Shown: in pieces, positions 45,349 through 53,945 of the stretch
How positions within the stretch are numbered: position 1 is the first letter of the stretch
Layout of the letters: each line of letters opens with the position of its first letter
From: Algibacter luteus
GTDB taxonomy: Bacteria; Bacteroidota; Bacteroidia; Flavobacteriales; Flavobacteriaceae
DNA length: 64,000 nucleotides
Assembly (NCBI RefSeq): GCF_900141715.1
Contig: NZ_FQYK01000003.1
Coordinates: forward strand, 103,847-167,846
Direction: 5' to 3'
Made by a program: the position numbers and the translations under genes
Notes under the pieces: model-generated
The model's database searches: none
Seen by the model: the letters and a program-made list of their open reading frames with translations, nothing else
What the model was told of the DNA's origin: nothing

Positions 45349-46368
45349 TTAGATTATAGATTTAATTTTTTGAACTACCTGTTTAGGGCTAATTGTACCA
45401 GCCACATTCTTGTAAGCTTCGGGGTATTTATTTCCAAATACAGAAGTTGGAATTAACGGAAACTTTTCTCTATCAGGAAGTAAGGCATAATCCGAAGGTT
45501 GATTAAAAGGCATAAAGCCAGCATACGGATGGGTAACACCCCAAATAGTGATTACTTTGACGCCCAACATAGCAGCGATGTGTGCGTTCCCAGAATCCAT
45601 TGAAAGCATCACATCAACATTAGAAATTACATCCATTTCTTCATCAAGCGATAATTTTCCGGCGAGATTTACGGTGTTTTTATTTGTGTTTTCAATTTCA
45701 TTAAGCACGTCAATTTCTTTAGCTCCTCCACCAAATAATAGCACATGATAATCTTTAGTTAGCTCTTGAATGACTTCTTTCATTAAATGTATGGGGTACA
45801 TTTTACCTTCATGAGCAGCGAAAGGCGCTATGGCAATAGGTTTTAATTCAGTATTACCCATAAATTTTTTCAACTTATCACTTAGCTCTATCTTTTTGGG
45901 GAATTTCGGTTTATTTAAATCAATTTTATAGCCTAATGCTTCGAACACATCTGCATAACGCTGATGTGTTGTTTTAAGTTGTTCAAATAATTTACCGCTG
46001 ATTAATTGCTTTTTTTCTTTTCTACCTTTATCAATAGAAATGAATCGTTTACACCTAATAAATTTCTTTAAAATTTTACTTCTAAGCACATTGTGTAAAT
46101 CGGCAATAACATAAAACTGCTTTTTGTTAAGTGTTCTTGCTAGTTTATACAGACCATACACGCCTTTATGTTTTCCCTTTACATCGGCAATGACCACCTC
46201 AACACCAATTAAATCCCTAAAAAAGGGTTTAAAAAAAGCGCGAGTTAAAACGGAGATTTTAAGTTCTGGATGTTGCTCTTTAAGTGCGTGTAATACAGGA
46301 ACCGTCATAGCCACGTCTCCCATTGCTGAAAGGCGAATAACTAGAATGTTTTTTTGTGGATTTGACAT
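45349..46368 (-). CDS. Glycosyltransferase family 9 (heptosyltransferase-like)
   Basis: This 339-residue GT9 protein has the N-terminal pattern ILVIRLSAMGDVAMTVPVLHALK and the C-terminal MDSGNAHIAAMLGVKVITIWG. The family transfers heptose to the lipopolysaccharide inner core from ADP-heptose. In Flavobacteria, which often lack heptose cores, the donor may differ. It is downstream of the DUF4254 gene, an association I recall from many related genomes, so both probably act in core assembly. Confidence 0.9.
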   Translation of the reverse strand: MSNPQKNILVIRLSAMGDVAMTVPVLHALKEQHPELKISVLTRAFFKPFFRDLIGVEVVIADVKGKHKGVYGLYKLARTLNKKQFYVIADLHNVLRSKILKKFIRCKRFISIDKGRKEKKQLISGKLFEQLKTTHQRYADVFEALGYKIDLNKPKFPKKIELSDKLKKFMGNTELKPIAIAPFAAHEGKMYPIHLMKEVIQELTKDYHVLLFGGGAKEIDVLNEIENTNKNTVNLAGKLSLDEEMDVISNVDVMLSMDSGNAHIAAMLGVKVITIWGVTHPYAGFMPFNQPSDYALLPDREKFPLIPTSVFGNKYPEAYKNVAGTISPKQVVQKIKSII

Positions 46369-46386
46369 CTCAACTATGAGGATGAG

Positions 46387-46406
46387 ATTCCTGCTAAAGC
46401 AAGAAT
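46387..46406. repeat. Dispersed palindromic unit
   Basis: ATTCCTGCT-AA-AGCAAGAAT is the same palindrome as at 26072-26091 with one mismatch. It lies just past the DUF4254 stop and before GT9. There is no T tract on the minus strand, so it is not a good terminator here. Confidence 0.5.
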
Positions 46407-46407
46407 T

Positions 46408-47013
46408 TTATTTCTGCGAACGAAGTACTGGGTTTAGCTCGTCGTCATTATACATTTTCATTTGTTTGTACACCTTCATATATTTATCTCCTTTTTCAAT
46501 ATCGCTTAAAAGCGTATCGATTGCAGTTGATAAATCTACACGTTGTTCTAACAATACTTCTAATTTTTTTTGGCAAGCTACTTTATGTTCTGCGGAAGCG
46601 TCATTACGTGTAGCTTCCTCATTCATATGATAAATTTTCAAAGCTAAAATAGATAATCTATCAATGCCCCAAGCAGGACTTTCAGTATTAATAGTTGCAT
46701 CTTGTTTTGGTGTAATATGACTGTATTTTTCTAAGAAATAACTATCAATATATTCCACCATATCAGTTCTATCTTGGTTTGAAGCATCAATTTGACGCTT
46801 TAAAGTTAAGGCGGCTACTGGATCTATTTGTGGGTCTCTAATGATATCTTCATAATGCCACTGAACGGTATCAATCCAACATTTTCTGTACAATAAATGA
46901 TCAATTAATTGGCTTTCCGGATAGGCATTTTCAAAAGCTTGATCTACGGTGTTTATAATGTGGTATTTTTCAATAACTTCTTGGAAAATTCTATTCGCTT
47001 TATCTGTAAACAT
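46408..47013 (-). CDS. DUF4254 protein
   Basis: This 201-residue, helix-rich cytoplasmic protein has no signal peptide. The patterns HWQYEDIIR-like (VQWHYEDIIRDPQ) and AWGIDRLSILALKIYHM are typical of DUF4254. It precedes a GT9 gene and is proposed from this context to take part in lipopolysaccharide core synthesis. Its biochemical activity is not known. Confidence 0.85.
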   Translation of the reverse strand: MFTDKANRIFQEVIEKYHIINTVDQAFENAYPESQLIDHLLYRKCWIDTVQWHYEDIIRDPQIDPVAALTLKRQIDASNQDRTDMVEYIDSYFLEKYSHITPKQDATINTESPAWGIDRLSILALKIYHMNEEATRNDASAEHKVACQKKLEVLLEQRVDLSTAIDTLLSDIEKGDKYMKVYKQMKMYNDDELNPVLRSQK

Positions 47014-47032
47014 CTTGTATAAATTTAAAGTA

Positions 47033-47040
47033 CAAAACTA
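47033..47040 (-). promoter_or_regulatory. -7 box for DUF4254-GT9
   Basis: On the minus strand this reads TAGTTTTG, a TAnnTTTG match 19 bases before the ATG at 47013. Confidence 0.4.
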
Positions 47041-47146
47041 CGTAAATTATATAAGAATTTTGAAAGGCCAATAGTTCTATATCATAAAGATTAATTTTCT
47101 AAGAGGGTTTCATTAACTTTACTATTCTAAACTTTGTAATCACGCC

Positions 47147-47806
47147 ATGAATATTCATAACCTTTCACTTCAAAATTCCATTTTAAATCAATTTATTTCA
47201 GAAATTCGAGATGTCAATATTCAAAAAGATAGCATGCGATTTCGTAGAAATATTGAACGCATAGGGGAAGTATTAGGTTATGAAATGAGTAAAAGCCTCA
47301 GCTTTGACCCGAAAGTAGTTGAAACACCATTAGGAAATTGCAAAATTGACTTACCTCAAAAAGATATTGTTTTATGTTCCATTTTAAGAGCTGGCGTTCC
47401 ATTACATAATGGCTTATTAAATTATTTTGATACTGCAGAAAATGCTTTTATATCAGCATATAGACATCATGAAGAAAACCCTGAAAGTTTCGAAATTATT
47501 GTTGAGTATTTAGCTTGCCCTGACTTAGAGAACAAAACGTTGATATTAGCAGACCCGATGTTAGCCACAGGAAAATCGATGCACGCTACTTATGAAGCTT
47601 TAAAGCCTTTTGGCACACCCAAAGCAGTTCACTTGGTAAGTATTATTGGATCTCAACAAGGCGTCAATTATGTAAATGAAAATTTTGATGACAATACCCA
47701 TTTATGGATTGCGGCAATTGATAAACGTCTCAATAAATACGGCTATATTATTCCCGGACTTGGAGATGCGGGCGATTTAGCCTTTGGTAAAAAATTACAG
47801 CATTAA
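47147..47806 (+). CDS. upp: Uracil phosphoribosyltransferase
   Basis: This pyrimidine salvage enzyme converts uracil and PRPP to UMP. The 219 residues include LCSILRAGVPLHNGLL, the PRPP loop ILADPMLATGKSM, and the C-terminal uracil-binding YIIPGLGDAGDLAFG. The 3' end overlaps the convergent DUF6427 gene by 12 bases. Confidence 0.97.
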   Translation: MNIHNLSLQNSILNQFISEIRDVNIQKDSMRFRRNIERIGEVLGYEMSKSLSFDPKVVETPLGNCKIDLPQKDIVLCSILRAGVPLHNGLLNYFDTAENAFISAYRHHEENPESFEIIVEYLACPDLENKTLILADPMLATGKSMHATYEALKPFGTPKAVHLVSIIGSQQGVNYVNENFDDNTHLWIAAIDKRLNKYGYIIPGLGDAGDLAFGKKLQH

Positions 47807-48718
47807 CAACACAAACGGCACAATAATTAGCACCGCCAAAAAGATTTCTTTAAACCATTTTTCTTGAATAATATCAATGTAATTTGCGATAATAATCGCT
47901 AAGGGCGCAAATAAAAATAAAAATTCGCTTCCATCTTTATTAGGTGCAAATATAACTACAAAAAAACCGATTATAGCAGCTATAATAATGGTTTTAAAGG
48001 ATACACGAAATGCCTTTTTCTTCTTCTTAATATTATTCGAATAAAAAATTGAAGACCAAACCCCAAAAGATAAAAGCACTGTTATAGCTATTAAATATGA
48101 TATGGAATTATAATTGCTGAAGTCGTAACTTATTTCTGGTGAAAACTTATATATTTCAAAGAACTCATCATACAATATCACGGATAAACTTGCAGTAATA
48201 ACTAATACGGTTAACACGCCTAAAAAAGGAATGAGCCAATGTCTAATATTATTATCGGAATACAATACAAGTGAAAGTAATATTAGAACAAAAAACAAGA
48301 TGGCCCAAAAATAAAACAAGGCTGCAATAGAAATCCAAATAGCCGCATCAAATAGCTTTTTCTTTGTATTTGAGGGCGAGCGCAAGCTTATAATTCTTCT
48401 TAATCCTAAGAGCACAAATAGGTTAGACCAAATAACATTTGAATTAATAGTTGTTTGAGTTATAAATAGTAAAAAGAGGCTAAATAACAGAATTTCATAA
48501 TTGTTTTTATTAGTTAGACTGTTCTTGTTTACAATAAAATTGAGTAGTAAGATGGAAGCATAAACAACAATAAGTAGAAAAGCTTGTTTTAATAAAAAAT
48601 CGAAATTAAAGTCTTGATTTACACCATTAATTCTTGCAATTACAAAAGCCAAAAGCGCAATAAAAAAAACAATAATTAAATATATTGATCTAGATTTATT
48701 AAAAAAGCTTGTAATCAT
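47795..48718 (-). CDS. DUF6427 polytopic membrane protein
   Basis: This 307-residue protein has about nine hydrophobic helices and the start SFFNKSRSIYLIIVFFIALLAFVIAR. It matches from memory the DUF6427 family found between upp and purD in Flavobacteriaceae. No catalytic motif is visible. Neighbouring genes suggest a conserved block rather than a shared pathway. Confidence 0.78.
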   Translation of the reverse strand: MITSFFNKSRSIYLIIVFFIALLAFVIARINGVNQDFNFDFLLKQAFLLIVVYASILLLNFIVNKNSLTNKNNYEILLFSLFLLFITQTTINSNVIWSNLFVLLGLRRIISLRSPSNTKKKLFDAAIWISIAALFYFWAILFFVLILLSLVLYSDNNIRHWLIPFLGVLTVLVITASLSVILYDEFFEIYKFSPEISYDFSNYNSISYLIAITVLLSFGVWSSIFYSNNIKKKKKAFRVSFKTIIIAAIIGFFVVIFAPNKDGSEFLFLFAPLAIIIANYIDIIQEKWFKEIFLAVLIIVPFVLLML

Positions 48719-48738
48719 TAACTGTTTTTGTATTTTTG
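48709..48738 (+). promoter_or_regulatory. Promoter of the DUF6341 gene
   Basis: TTG at 48709-48711, exactly 19 bases, then TATTTTTG at 48731-48738 match the consensus. It overlaps the start codon region of the divergent DUF6427 gene, so the two may interfere. Confidence 0.65.
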
Positions 48739-48791
48739 CTACGTAAATATACTAACTATTAAATGGTTGGTAACTATTAAATAAATTCAAA

Positions 48792-49019
48792 ATGAAAGAT
48801 TTCTTTTACGCTATACAAGATTTGTTTGTTGATGTTCTTTTTGCTCCATTGGATGCCTTAAGAGCTTTAGAACTTGAAAACTGGTTTTTAGCCAACGGTA
48901 TTTCTTGGTTATTTACAATAATCGGTTTCGTAGCAATGGTTTATTGGATGAAGCAATTAAAAAGTTTCAACGATAATAACGAGGAAGATAAAAGTATTTC
49001 TTCACACTCGTTTTTATAA
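48792..49019 (+). CDS. DUF6341 small membrane protein
   Basis: The 75 residues have an amphipathic N-terminal part (MKDFFYAIQDLFVDVLFAPLDALRAL) and one membrane helix (ISWLFTIIGFVAMVYWM), then an acidic tail. It fits the small DUF6341 family that accompanies upp and purD in Flavobacteria. In databases it is sometimes mislabelled uracil phosphoribosyltransferase because of this neighbourhood. The tail overlaps the convergent purD stop by six bases. Confidence 0.82.
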   Translation: MKDFFYAIQDLFVDVLFAPLDALRALELENWFLANGISWLFTIIGFVAMVYWMKQLKSFNDNNEEDKSISSHSFL

Positions 49020-50285
49020 ATCGAAACCAATATCTTTACGATAATACATCTTATCAAAATGTAGTTTTTCTATACTTTGGTAGGATTTTTTTATGGCTTC
49101 TTGATACGTATTTCCATATGAAGTGATAGCCATAACCCGTCCACCTGATGTTACAATTTTTCCATCTTTTACTTGTGCGCCCGCGTGAAATGGAATTGAA
49201 TCTGTAATCGCATTTATACCTGTTATTTCTTTACCTTTTTCATAGGCTTCAGGATAACCACCAGAAACCGTCATTATGGTTGTTGCTGCACGTTCATCAA
49301 TTTCAATATTAATTTTATTTAGGGTACCACTTGCCATAGCCTGTAAAATTTCAACAAAATCGTTTTTTAATCTTGGTAAAACTACTTCCGTTTCAGGATC
49401 ACCCATGCGTACGTTATACTCAATTACTTTTGGGTCATCGCCTACTTTTATTAGACCAATAAAAACAAAACCTACATAAGGCAAGTTGTCTTTTTTGAAA
49501 CCATTAATTGTTGGTTTGACGATTCGCTCTTCAATTTTGTTTAAAAAATCTGGGGTTGCAAAAGGCACTGGAGAAACAGCTCCCATTCCACCAGTATTTA
49601 AACCGGTATCGCCTTCACCAATACGCTTGTAATCTTTCGCTGTTGGTAATATTTTATAATTGTCACCATCAGTTAGTACAAAACAACTTAACTCAATACC
49701 ATCTAAAAACTCTTCAATAACCACCTTTGTACTCGCATCGCCAAATTTAGCATCTACAAGCATGCTTTTTAATTCAGCTTTAGCTTCATCTAAATCTTTC
49801 AAAATCACAACACCTTTACCTGCTGCAAGACCATCTGCTTTTAAAACGTATGGTGGATTTAAAGTTTCTAAAAAATCAAAACCCAAAGCCACGGTTTCTT
49901 TTGTAAAACTTTGGTATGCTGCTGTTGGAATGTTATGTCGGAATAAAAATTCTTTCGCAAACTCCTTACTACCTTCTAACTCTGCAGCTTTTTTTTGAGG
50001 CCCAATAACCGATACATGTTTTATAGCAGCGTCATTTAAAAAATAATCGTGAACACCTTGCACTAGTGGGTCTTCAGGTCCTACAACAACTAAATCTATA
50101 TTCTCTTTGAGTACTAATGCTTTAATGGCCGGAAAATCAGTAACTCCTATATTTACATTTGTGGCTACTCCATCAGTACCAGAATTTCCGGGTGCTACAA
50201 ATAGTTTATCGCATTTAGGACTTTGAGCAATTTTCCATGCAAATGTATGTTCTCTTCCGCCAGAACCTAGTATTAAAATATTCAT
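49014..50285 (-). CDS. purD: Phosphoribosylamine-glycine ligase
   Basis: This ATP-grasp enzyme performs the second step of purine synthesis. Its motifs are MNILILGSGGREHTFAWKIAQ, the ATP-grasp lid ADGLAAGKGVVI, and NTGGMGAVSPVPF followed by EYNVRMGDPETEVVLP. The frame extends to a TTG at 50306, but that codon lies inside the -7 promoter box, so the ATG at 50285 is chosen (423 residues). Confidence 0.97.
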   Translation of the reverse strand: MNILILGSGGREHTFAWKIAQSPKCDKLFVAPGNSGTDGVATNVNIGVTDFPAIKALVLKENIDLVVVGPEDPLVQGVHDYFLNDAAIKHVSVIGPQKKAAELEGSKEFAKEFLFRHNIPTAAYQSFTKETVALGFDFLETLNPPYVLKADGLAAGKGVVILKDLDEAKAELKSMLVDAKFGDASTKVVIEEFLDGIELSCFVLTDGDNYKILPTAKDYKRIGEGDTGLNTGGMGAVSPVPFATPDFLNKIEERIVKPTINGFKKDNLPYVGFVFIGLIKVGDDPKVIEYNVRMGDPETEVVLPRLKNDFVEILQAMASGTLNKINIEIDERAATTIMTVSGGYPEAYEKGKEITGINAITDSIPFHAGAQVKDGKIVTSGGRVMAITSYGNTYQEAIKKSYQSIEKLHFDKMYYRKDIGFDL

Positions 50286-50303
50286 AGTTTTTTGTTGTTT
50301 GCG

Positions 50304-50311
50304 CAAAAATA
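50304..50311 (-). promoter_or_regulatory. -7 box for purD
   Basis: On the minus strand TATTTTTG lies 18 bases before the purD ATG at 50285. It overlaps the upstream TTG that could otherwise be taken as the start. Confidence 0.45.
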
Positions 50312-50372
50312 AAATTAATGACTCGAATACACGAATATTTTTTATTTACTTTACAAATTATATCCTTTTTAC

Positions 50373-51692
50373 GTGAATTTATTTGATATTTCATTGAAAC
50401 TAAACGGCTTTCCTATAAAGAAAGCTACTCGCGTATTACAAGACATTCAGAACATAGATGAATCTGATTATTCAGATTACATCACTTCTAAAAAACAAGA
50501 GATTCTTAAATATCATTTAAAACATAACTCGTTTTATAAATCGTTTGCAAAACAGGTTGATATTGACAATTGGAAATCGGTTCCAATCATGACAAAAAAA
50601 GAATTGCAACAACCATTAAAGTCTCGTCTTTCAAAAGGGTTTAATGAAAATAATACGTACATCAATAAAACTTCGGGGTCATCTGGCGATCCTTTTATTT
50701 TTGCGAAAGATAAATTTTGTCATGCCTTAACCTGGGCTGTAATTCAAAATAGATTTGGCTGGTTTCAACTGAATTTTAATAATTCGAAACAGGCTCGTTT
50801 TTACGGAATTCCTTTAGATAAAAAGGGGTATTACAAAGAACGTTTTAAAGATAAATTAAGTGGAAGGTATCGTTTTTCGGTATTTGATTTGAGCGATGAC
50901 GCTTTTGAAAAACATCTTGAAACATTTAAATCTAAGCCATTTGATTATATCAATGGGTATACTAGTTCCATTGTGCAATTTGCCAAATTTCTAAAGCGAA
51001 AAGACATCGTTTTAAAAACTATATGTTCTACATTAAAAGCTGGTGTGGTCACTTCCGAAATGCTATTTGATGTTGATAAAACCCTTTTGGAAACACAGTT
51101 AGGAGTGCCTATAATTAACGAATATGGGGCATCAGAATTAGATTTAATTGCCTTTGAAAATCCAAGTGGAAAATGGCAGGTTAATAGCGAAACCTTATAT
51201 GTTGAAATTCTTGATGATAACAACCATATTTTACCTTATGGTGAAGAAGGGCGGATTGTAATCACTTCACTTTACAACAAAGCGCATCCATTCATTCGGT
51301 ATGATATTGGCGATATTGGCATTCTTTCAAAAGCAAGTACAAAAAAAATACCTATTCTTGAAAAACTAACAGGGCGCACAAACGATATCGCCATATTACC
51401 AAGTGGTAAAAAAGCTGCAGGTTTAACTTTTTATTACATTACAAAAAGTATTATTGAAGAAGATGGCAATGTCAAAGAATTTGTAATCGAGCAATTAAAG
51501 CCAAATGAGTTTAAAGTTCTTTATGTGAGTTCTGAAACTCTTTCGGAAGAAAAAATGAAAACTATAATTTCTGAAATGGAAAATTACCTTGAAAAAGGGC
51601 TTTTAATTACTTTTGAAAAACAAGATCGACTCGTTCGATCAAAAAGCGGTAAATTGAAACAGTTTACCTCCTATTTAAACCAAAACACATGA
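50373..51692 (+). CDS. PaaK/CapK-like AMP-forming ligase in the polysaccharide cluster
   Basis: This 439-residue ANL-superfamily protein has the phosphate loop KTSGSSGDPF, the A5-like NEYGASELDLIAFE and the IRYDIGDIG/LTGRTNDIAILPSGK core. CapK-like relatives of phenylacetate-CoA ligase occur in capsule and exopolysaccharide clusters, where their substrate is unknown. The start is a GTG at 50373; no ATG is near. It overlaps wecB by four bases (ATGA), so it is translated with it. Confidence 0.82.
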   Translation: MNLFDISLKLNGFPIKKATRVLQDIQNIDESDYSDYITSKKQEILKYHLKHNSFYKSFAKQVDIDNWKSVPIMTKKELQQPLKSRLSKGFNENNTYINKTSGSSGDPFIFAKDKFCHALTWAVIQNRFGWFQLNFNNSKQARFYGIPLDKKGYYKERFKDKLSGRYRFSVFDLSDDAFEKHLETFKSKPFDYINGYTSSIVQFAKFLKRKDIVLKTICSTLKAGVVTSEMLFDVDKTLLETQLGVPIINEYGASELDLIAFENPSGKWQVNSETLYVEILDDNNHILPYGEEGRIVITSLYNKAHPFIRYDIGDIGILSKASTKKIPILEKLTGRTNDIAILPSGKKAAGLTFYYITKSIIEEDGNVKEFVIEQLKPNEFKVLYVSSETLSEEKMKTIISEMENYLEKGLLITFEKQDRLVRSKSGKLKQFTSYLNQNT

Positions 51693-52780
51693 ATATAACT
51701 ATAGTTGCAGGTGCAAGACCAAACTTCATGAAAATTGCTCCCATCATTGAAGCTATTCAAAATAAAAAGGAAGAAGGTTTTAACTTAAATTATAGGTTAG
51801 TACACACGGGGCAGCATTACGATAAAAATTTAAGCGGCACCTTTTTTGAGGAGTTAAACATTCCGTTACCTGATAGTAATTTAGATGTGAAAAGTGGCAC
51901 TCAAGCTGAACAAACTGCGGCCATAATGATTGGTTTTGAAAAAGAATTAAAACAAAATCCATGCGATTTAGTGATGGTAGTTGGCGATGTTACTTCAACT
52001 ATGGCGTGTACTATTGTAGCGAAAAAAGCGCATGTAAAAGTGGCTCATGTTGAAGCCGGAATCCGTTCTGGAGATATGCGTATGCCTGAAGAAATAAATA
52101 GAATTGTTACCGATAGTTTAACTGATTATTTTTTCACAACTTCTAATTATGCCAATGATAATTTGGTAAGATTAGGAGTTTCAAAATCGAACATCTTTTT
52201 TGTTGGCAATGTTATGATAGACACGCTACTGAAAAACGAAAAAAGATTACAAAAACCAGAGCTTTGGGAACAGTTATACTTGTCTTCAAAAAAATATTTG
52301 GTTATGACACTTCACAGACCAAGTAATGTTGATGAAGAAAAGCGGCTTAAAACACTAATAACTCAAATAGTTACATTGGGAGAAGCATTTCCTATAATTT
52401 TTCCGGTACATCCAAGAACGCAAAAACTATTAAGTAACCTTAATTTGAATTTTAAAAACCTGCATTATGTGAATCCTTTGGGTTATTTAGAGTTTAATTA
52501 TTTAGTAAAACATGCCTTTGCGGTAATTACAGATTCTGGAGGTATTACAGAAGAAACCACCGTAATGAATGTACCTTGTATGACCCTTCGCGACAATACA
52601 GAGCGTCCTGAAACTTGTGATATTGGCACCAATATTTTAGTGGGAAATGATCCTGAAAAAATTGAAAAAGCCTTCAAAATTTTGTTCTCAGGAACATGGA
52701 AACAAGGCGAAATTCCTGAATTATGGGATGGTCATGCCGCCAAAAGAATTGTTCATCATTTAGCATCTATGTCAAGTTAA
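51689..52780 (+). CDS. wecB: Non-hydrolysing UDP-GlcNAc 2-epimerase
   Basis: This enzyme interconverts UDP-GlcNAc and UDP-ManNAc. The 363 residues show the start TIVAGARPNFMKIAPII, the HTGQHYD motif, HVEAGIRSGDMRMPEEINR, and ITDSGGITEETTVMNVPCMTLR with the allosteric/active-site residues. It supplies an N-acetylmannosamine-type sugar. No UDP-ManNAc dehydrogenase (wecC) is visible in the window. Confidence 0.94.
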   Translation: MNITIVAGARPNFMKIAPIIEAIQNKKEEGFNLNYRLVHTGQHYDKNLSGTFFEELNIPLPDSNLDVKSGTQAEQTAAIMIGFEKELKQNPCDLVMVVGDVTSTMACTIVAKKAHVKVAHVEAGIRSGDMRMPEEINRIVTDSLTDYFFTTSNYANDNLVRLGVSKSNIFFVGNVMIDTLLKNEKRLQKPELWEQLYLSSKKYLVMTLHRPSNVDEEKRLKTLITQIVTLGEAFPIIFPVHPRTQKLLSNLNLNFKNLHYVNPLGYLEFNYLVKHAFAVITDSGGITEETTVMNVPCMTLRDNTERPETCDIGTNILVGNDPEKIEKAFKILFSGTWKQGEIPELWDGHAAKRIVHHLASMSS

Positions 52781-52781
52781 T

Positions 52782-53945
52782 ATGAAAGACATTCTGATTA
52801 TAACGAATTACTTTCCACCTGAAACTGGAGCAGCATCCAACCGTATTTATCATCTAGCCGAAGGACTTCAAAAACACAATTTTGTAGTAACCGTAGTTAC
52901 ACCATTACCCAACTATCCTAAAGGCGAAGTGTTTAAAGCCTATAGAGGGCAATTTAAACACACTTCAACCGAAAATGACATAACTATCCATAGGCTTTGG
53001 CTTTATGCTAGTAATTCAAAGAATAAGCTGTTACGCCTATTTGCTATGTTATCGTATAGTTTCAGCCTCATTTGGTTTTTTATGTGGAATAAAATTCCTA
53101 AGAAAGTCATCATTCAATCGCCACCGTTATTGGTTGCATTTACGTCCGTGTTTTTTCTTAGATCAAAGAAACGTAAAGTCATACTGAATGTAAGCGATTT
53201 ATGGCCACTTGCTGGATTAGAACTCGGAGCTTTTAAGAAGAATTTTAGTTACAAACTCTTAGAAAAAATAGAGCGTTTTAACTATAAACACGCCGATTTA
53301 ATTCTGGGTCAAAGCCAAGAAATTTTAAGTCACGTAAACTCCATTTTCCCTAAAAAAGAAACTTTCTTGTATAGAAATTATCCCGATTTTGATGCCGCAT
53401 TACCTAACCTACAGACTGATTCTTCTATGAAACTAAAAATGGTTTATGCAGGATTGTTAGGCGTTGCTCAAGGAATTTTAAAACTTTGCCAGGAGCTAGA
53501 CTATACTAAAGTACAATTTCATATTTATGGAGCAGGGGCAGAACAAATTGCGATACAGGAGCTTATTAAAAAACATCCAGAATTAGATATTATTTATCAT
53601 GGCGAAATTTCAAGGACTGCATTGCACCAAGAACTAATCAATTATGATTTTACCATAATTCCTTTATTAAACCGGATTTATGGCTCTGTGCCCTCTAAAA
53701 TATTTGAATATGCCCGATTAGGTATTCCTATGCTATATTTTGGAGGTGGTGAAGGCGAATACCTTATCAATAAGCATGAATTAGGTTGGGTTGCAGAATC
53801 AAGCAATTATAAGGATTTAAATACTGTAATTTCCAAAATAGAGCTTTCTAAGCTAGAGTTAACAAATAGAAAAAAGATTCAACTAACAGCTTTAGAGAAT
53901 TTTGATTTCAATAATCAATTAATTCAACTTGTTGAGGTTATTTAA
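52782..53945 (+). CDS. Glycosyltransferase family 4 (WbuB-like)
   Basis: This 387-residue GT-B protein begins IITNYFPPETGAASNRIYHLAEGL, typical of WbuB-like GT4, and has the donor-site region IPLLNRIYGSVPSKIFEYARLGIPMLYFGGGEG. It probably adds a sugar to the growing repeat unit, perhaps the ManNAc made by the enzyme encoded immediately upstream. It ends four bases inside the convergent WcaJ-like gene. Confidence 0.88.
   Translation: MKDILIITNYFPPETGAASNRIYHLAEGLQKHNFVVTVVTPLPNYPKGEVFKAYRGQFKHTSTENDITIHRLWLYASNSKNKLLRLFAMLSYSFSLIWFFMWNKIPKKVIIQSPPLLVAFTSVFFLRSKKRKVILNVSDLWPLAGLELGAFKKNFSYKLLEKIERFNYKHADLILGQSQEILSHVNSIFPKKETFLYRNYPDFDAALPNLQTDSSMKLKMVYAGLLGVAQGILKLCQELDYTKVQFHIYGAGAEQIAIQELIKKHPELDIIYHGEISRTALHQELINYDFTIIPLLNRIYGSVPSKIFEYARLGIPMLYFGGGEGEYLINKHELGWVAESSNYKDLNTVISKIELSKLELTNRKKIQLTALENFDFNNQLIQLVEVI

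Noticed and set aside
48792-49019. Small protein as a second uracil phosphoribosyltransferase fragment
   Set aside because: It has no PRPP loop or uracil site; it is a one-helix membrane protein next to, but unrelated to, upp.
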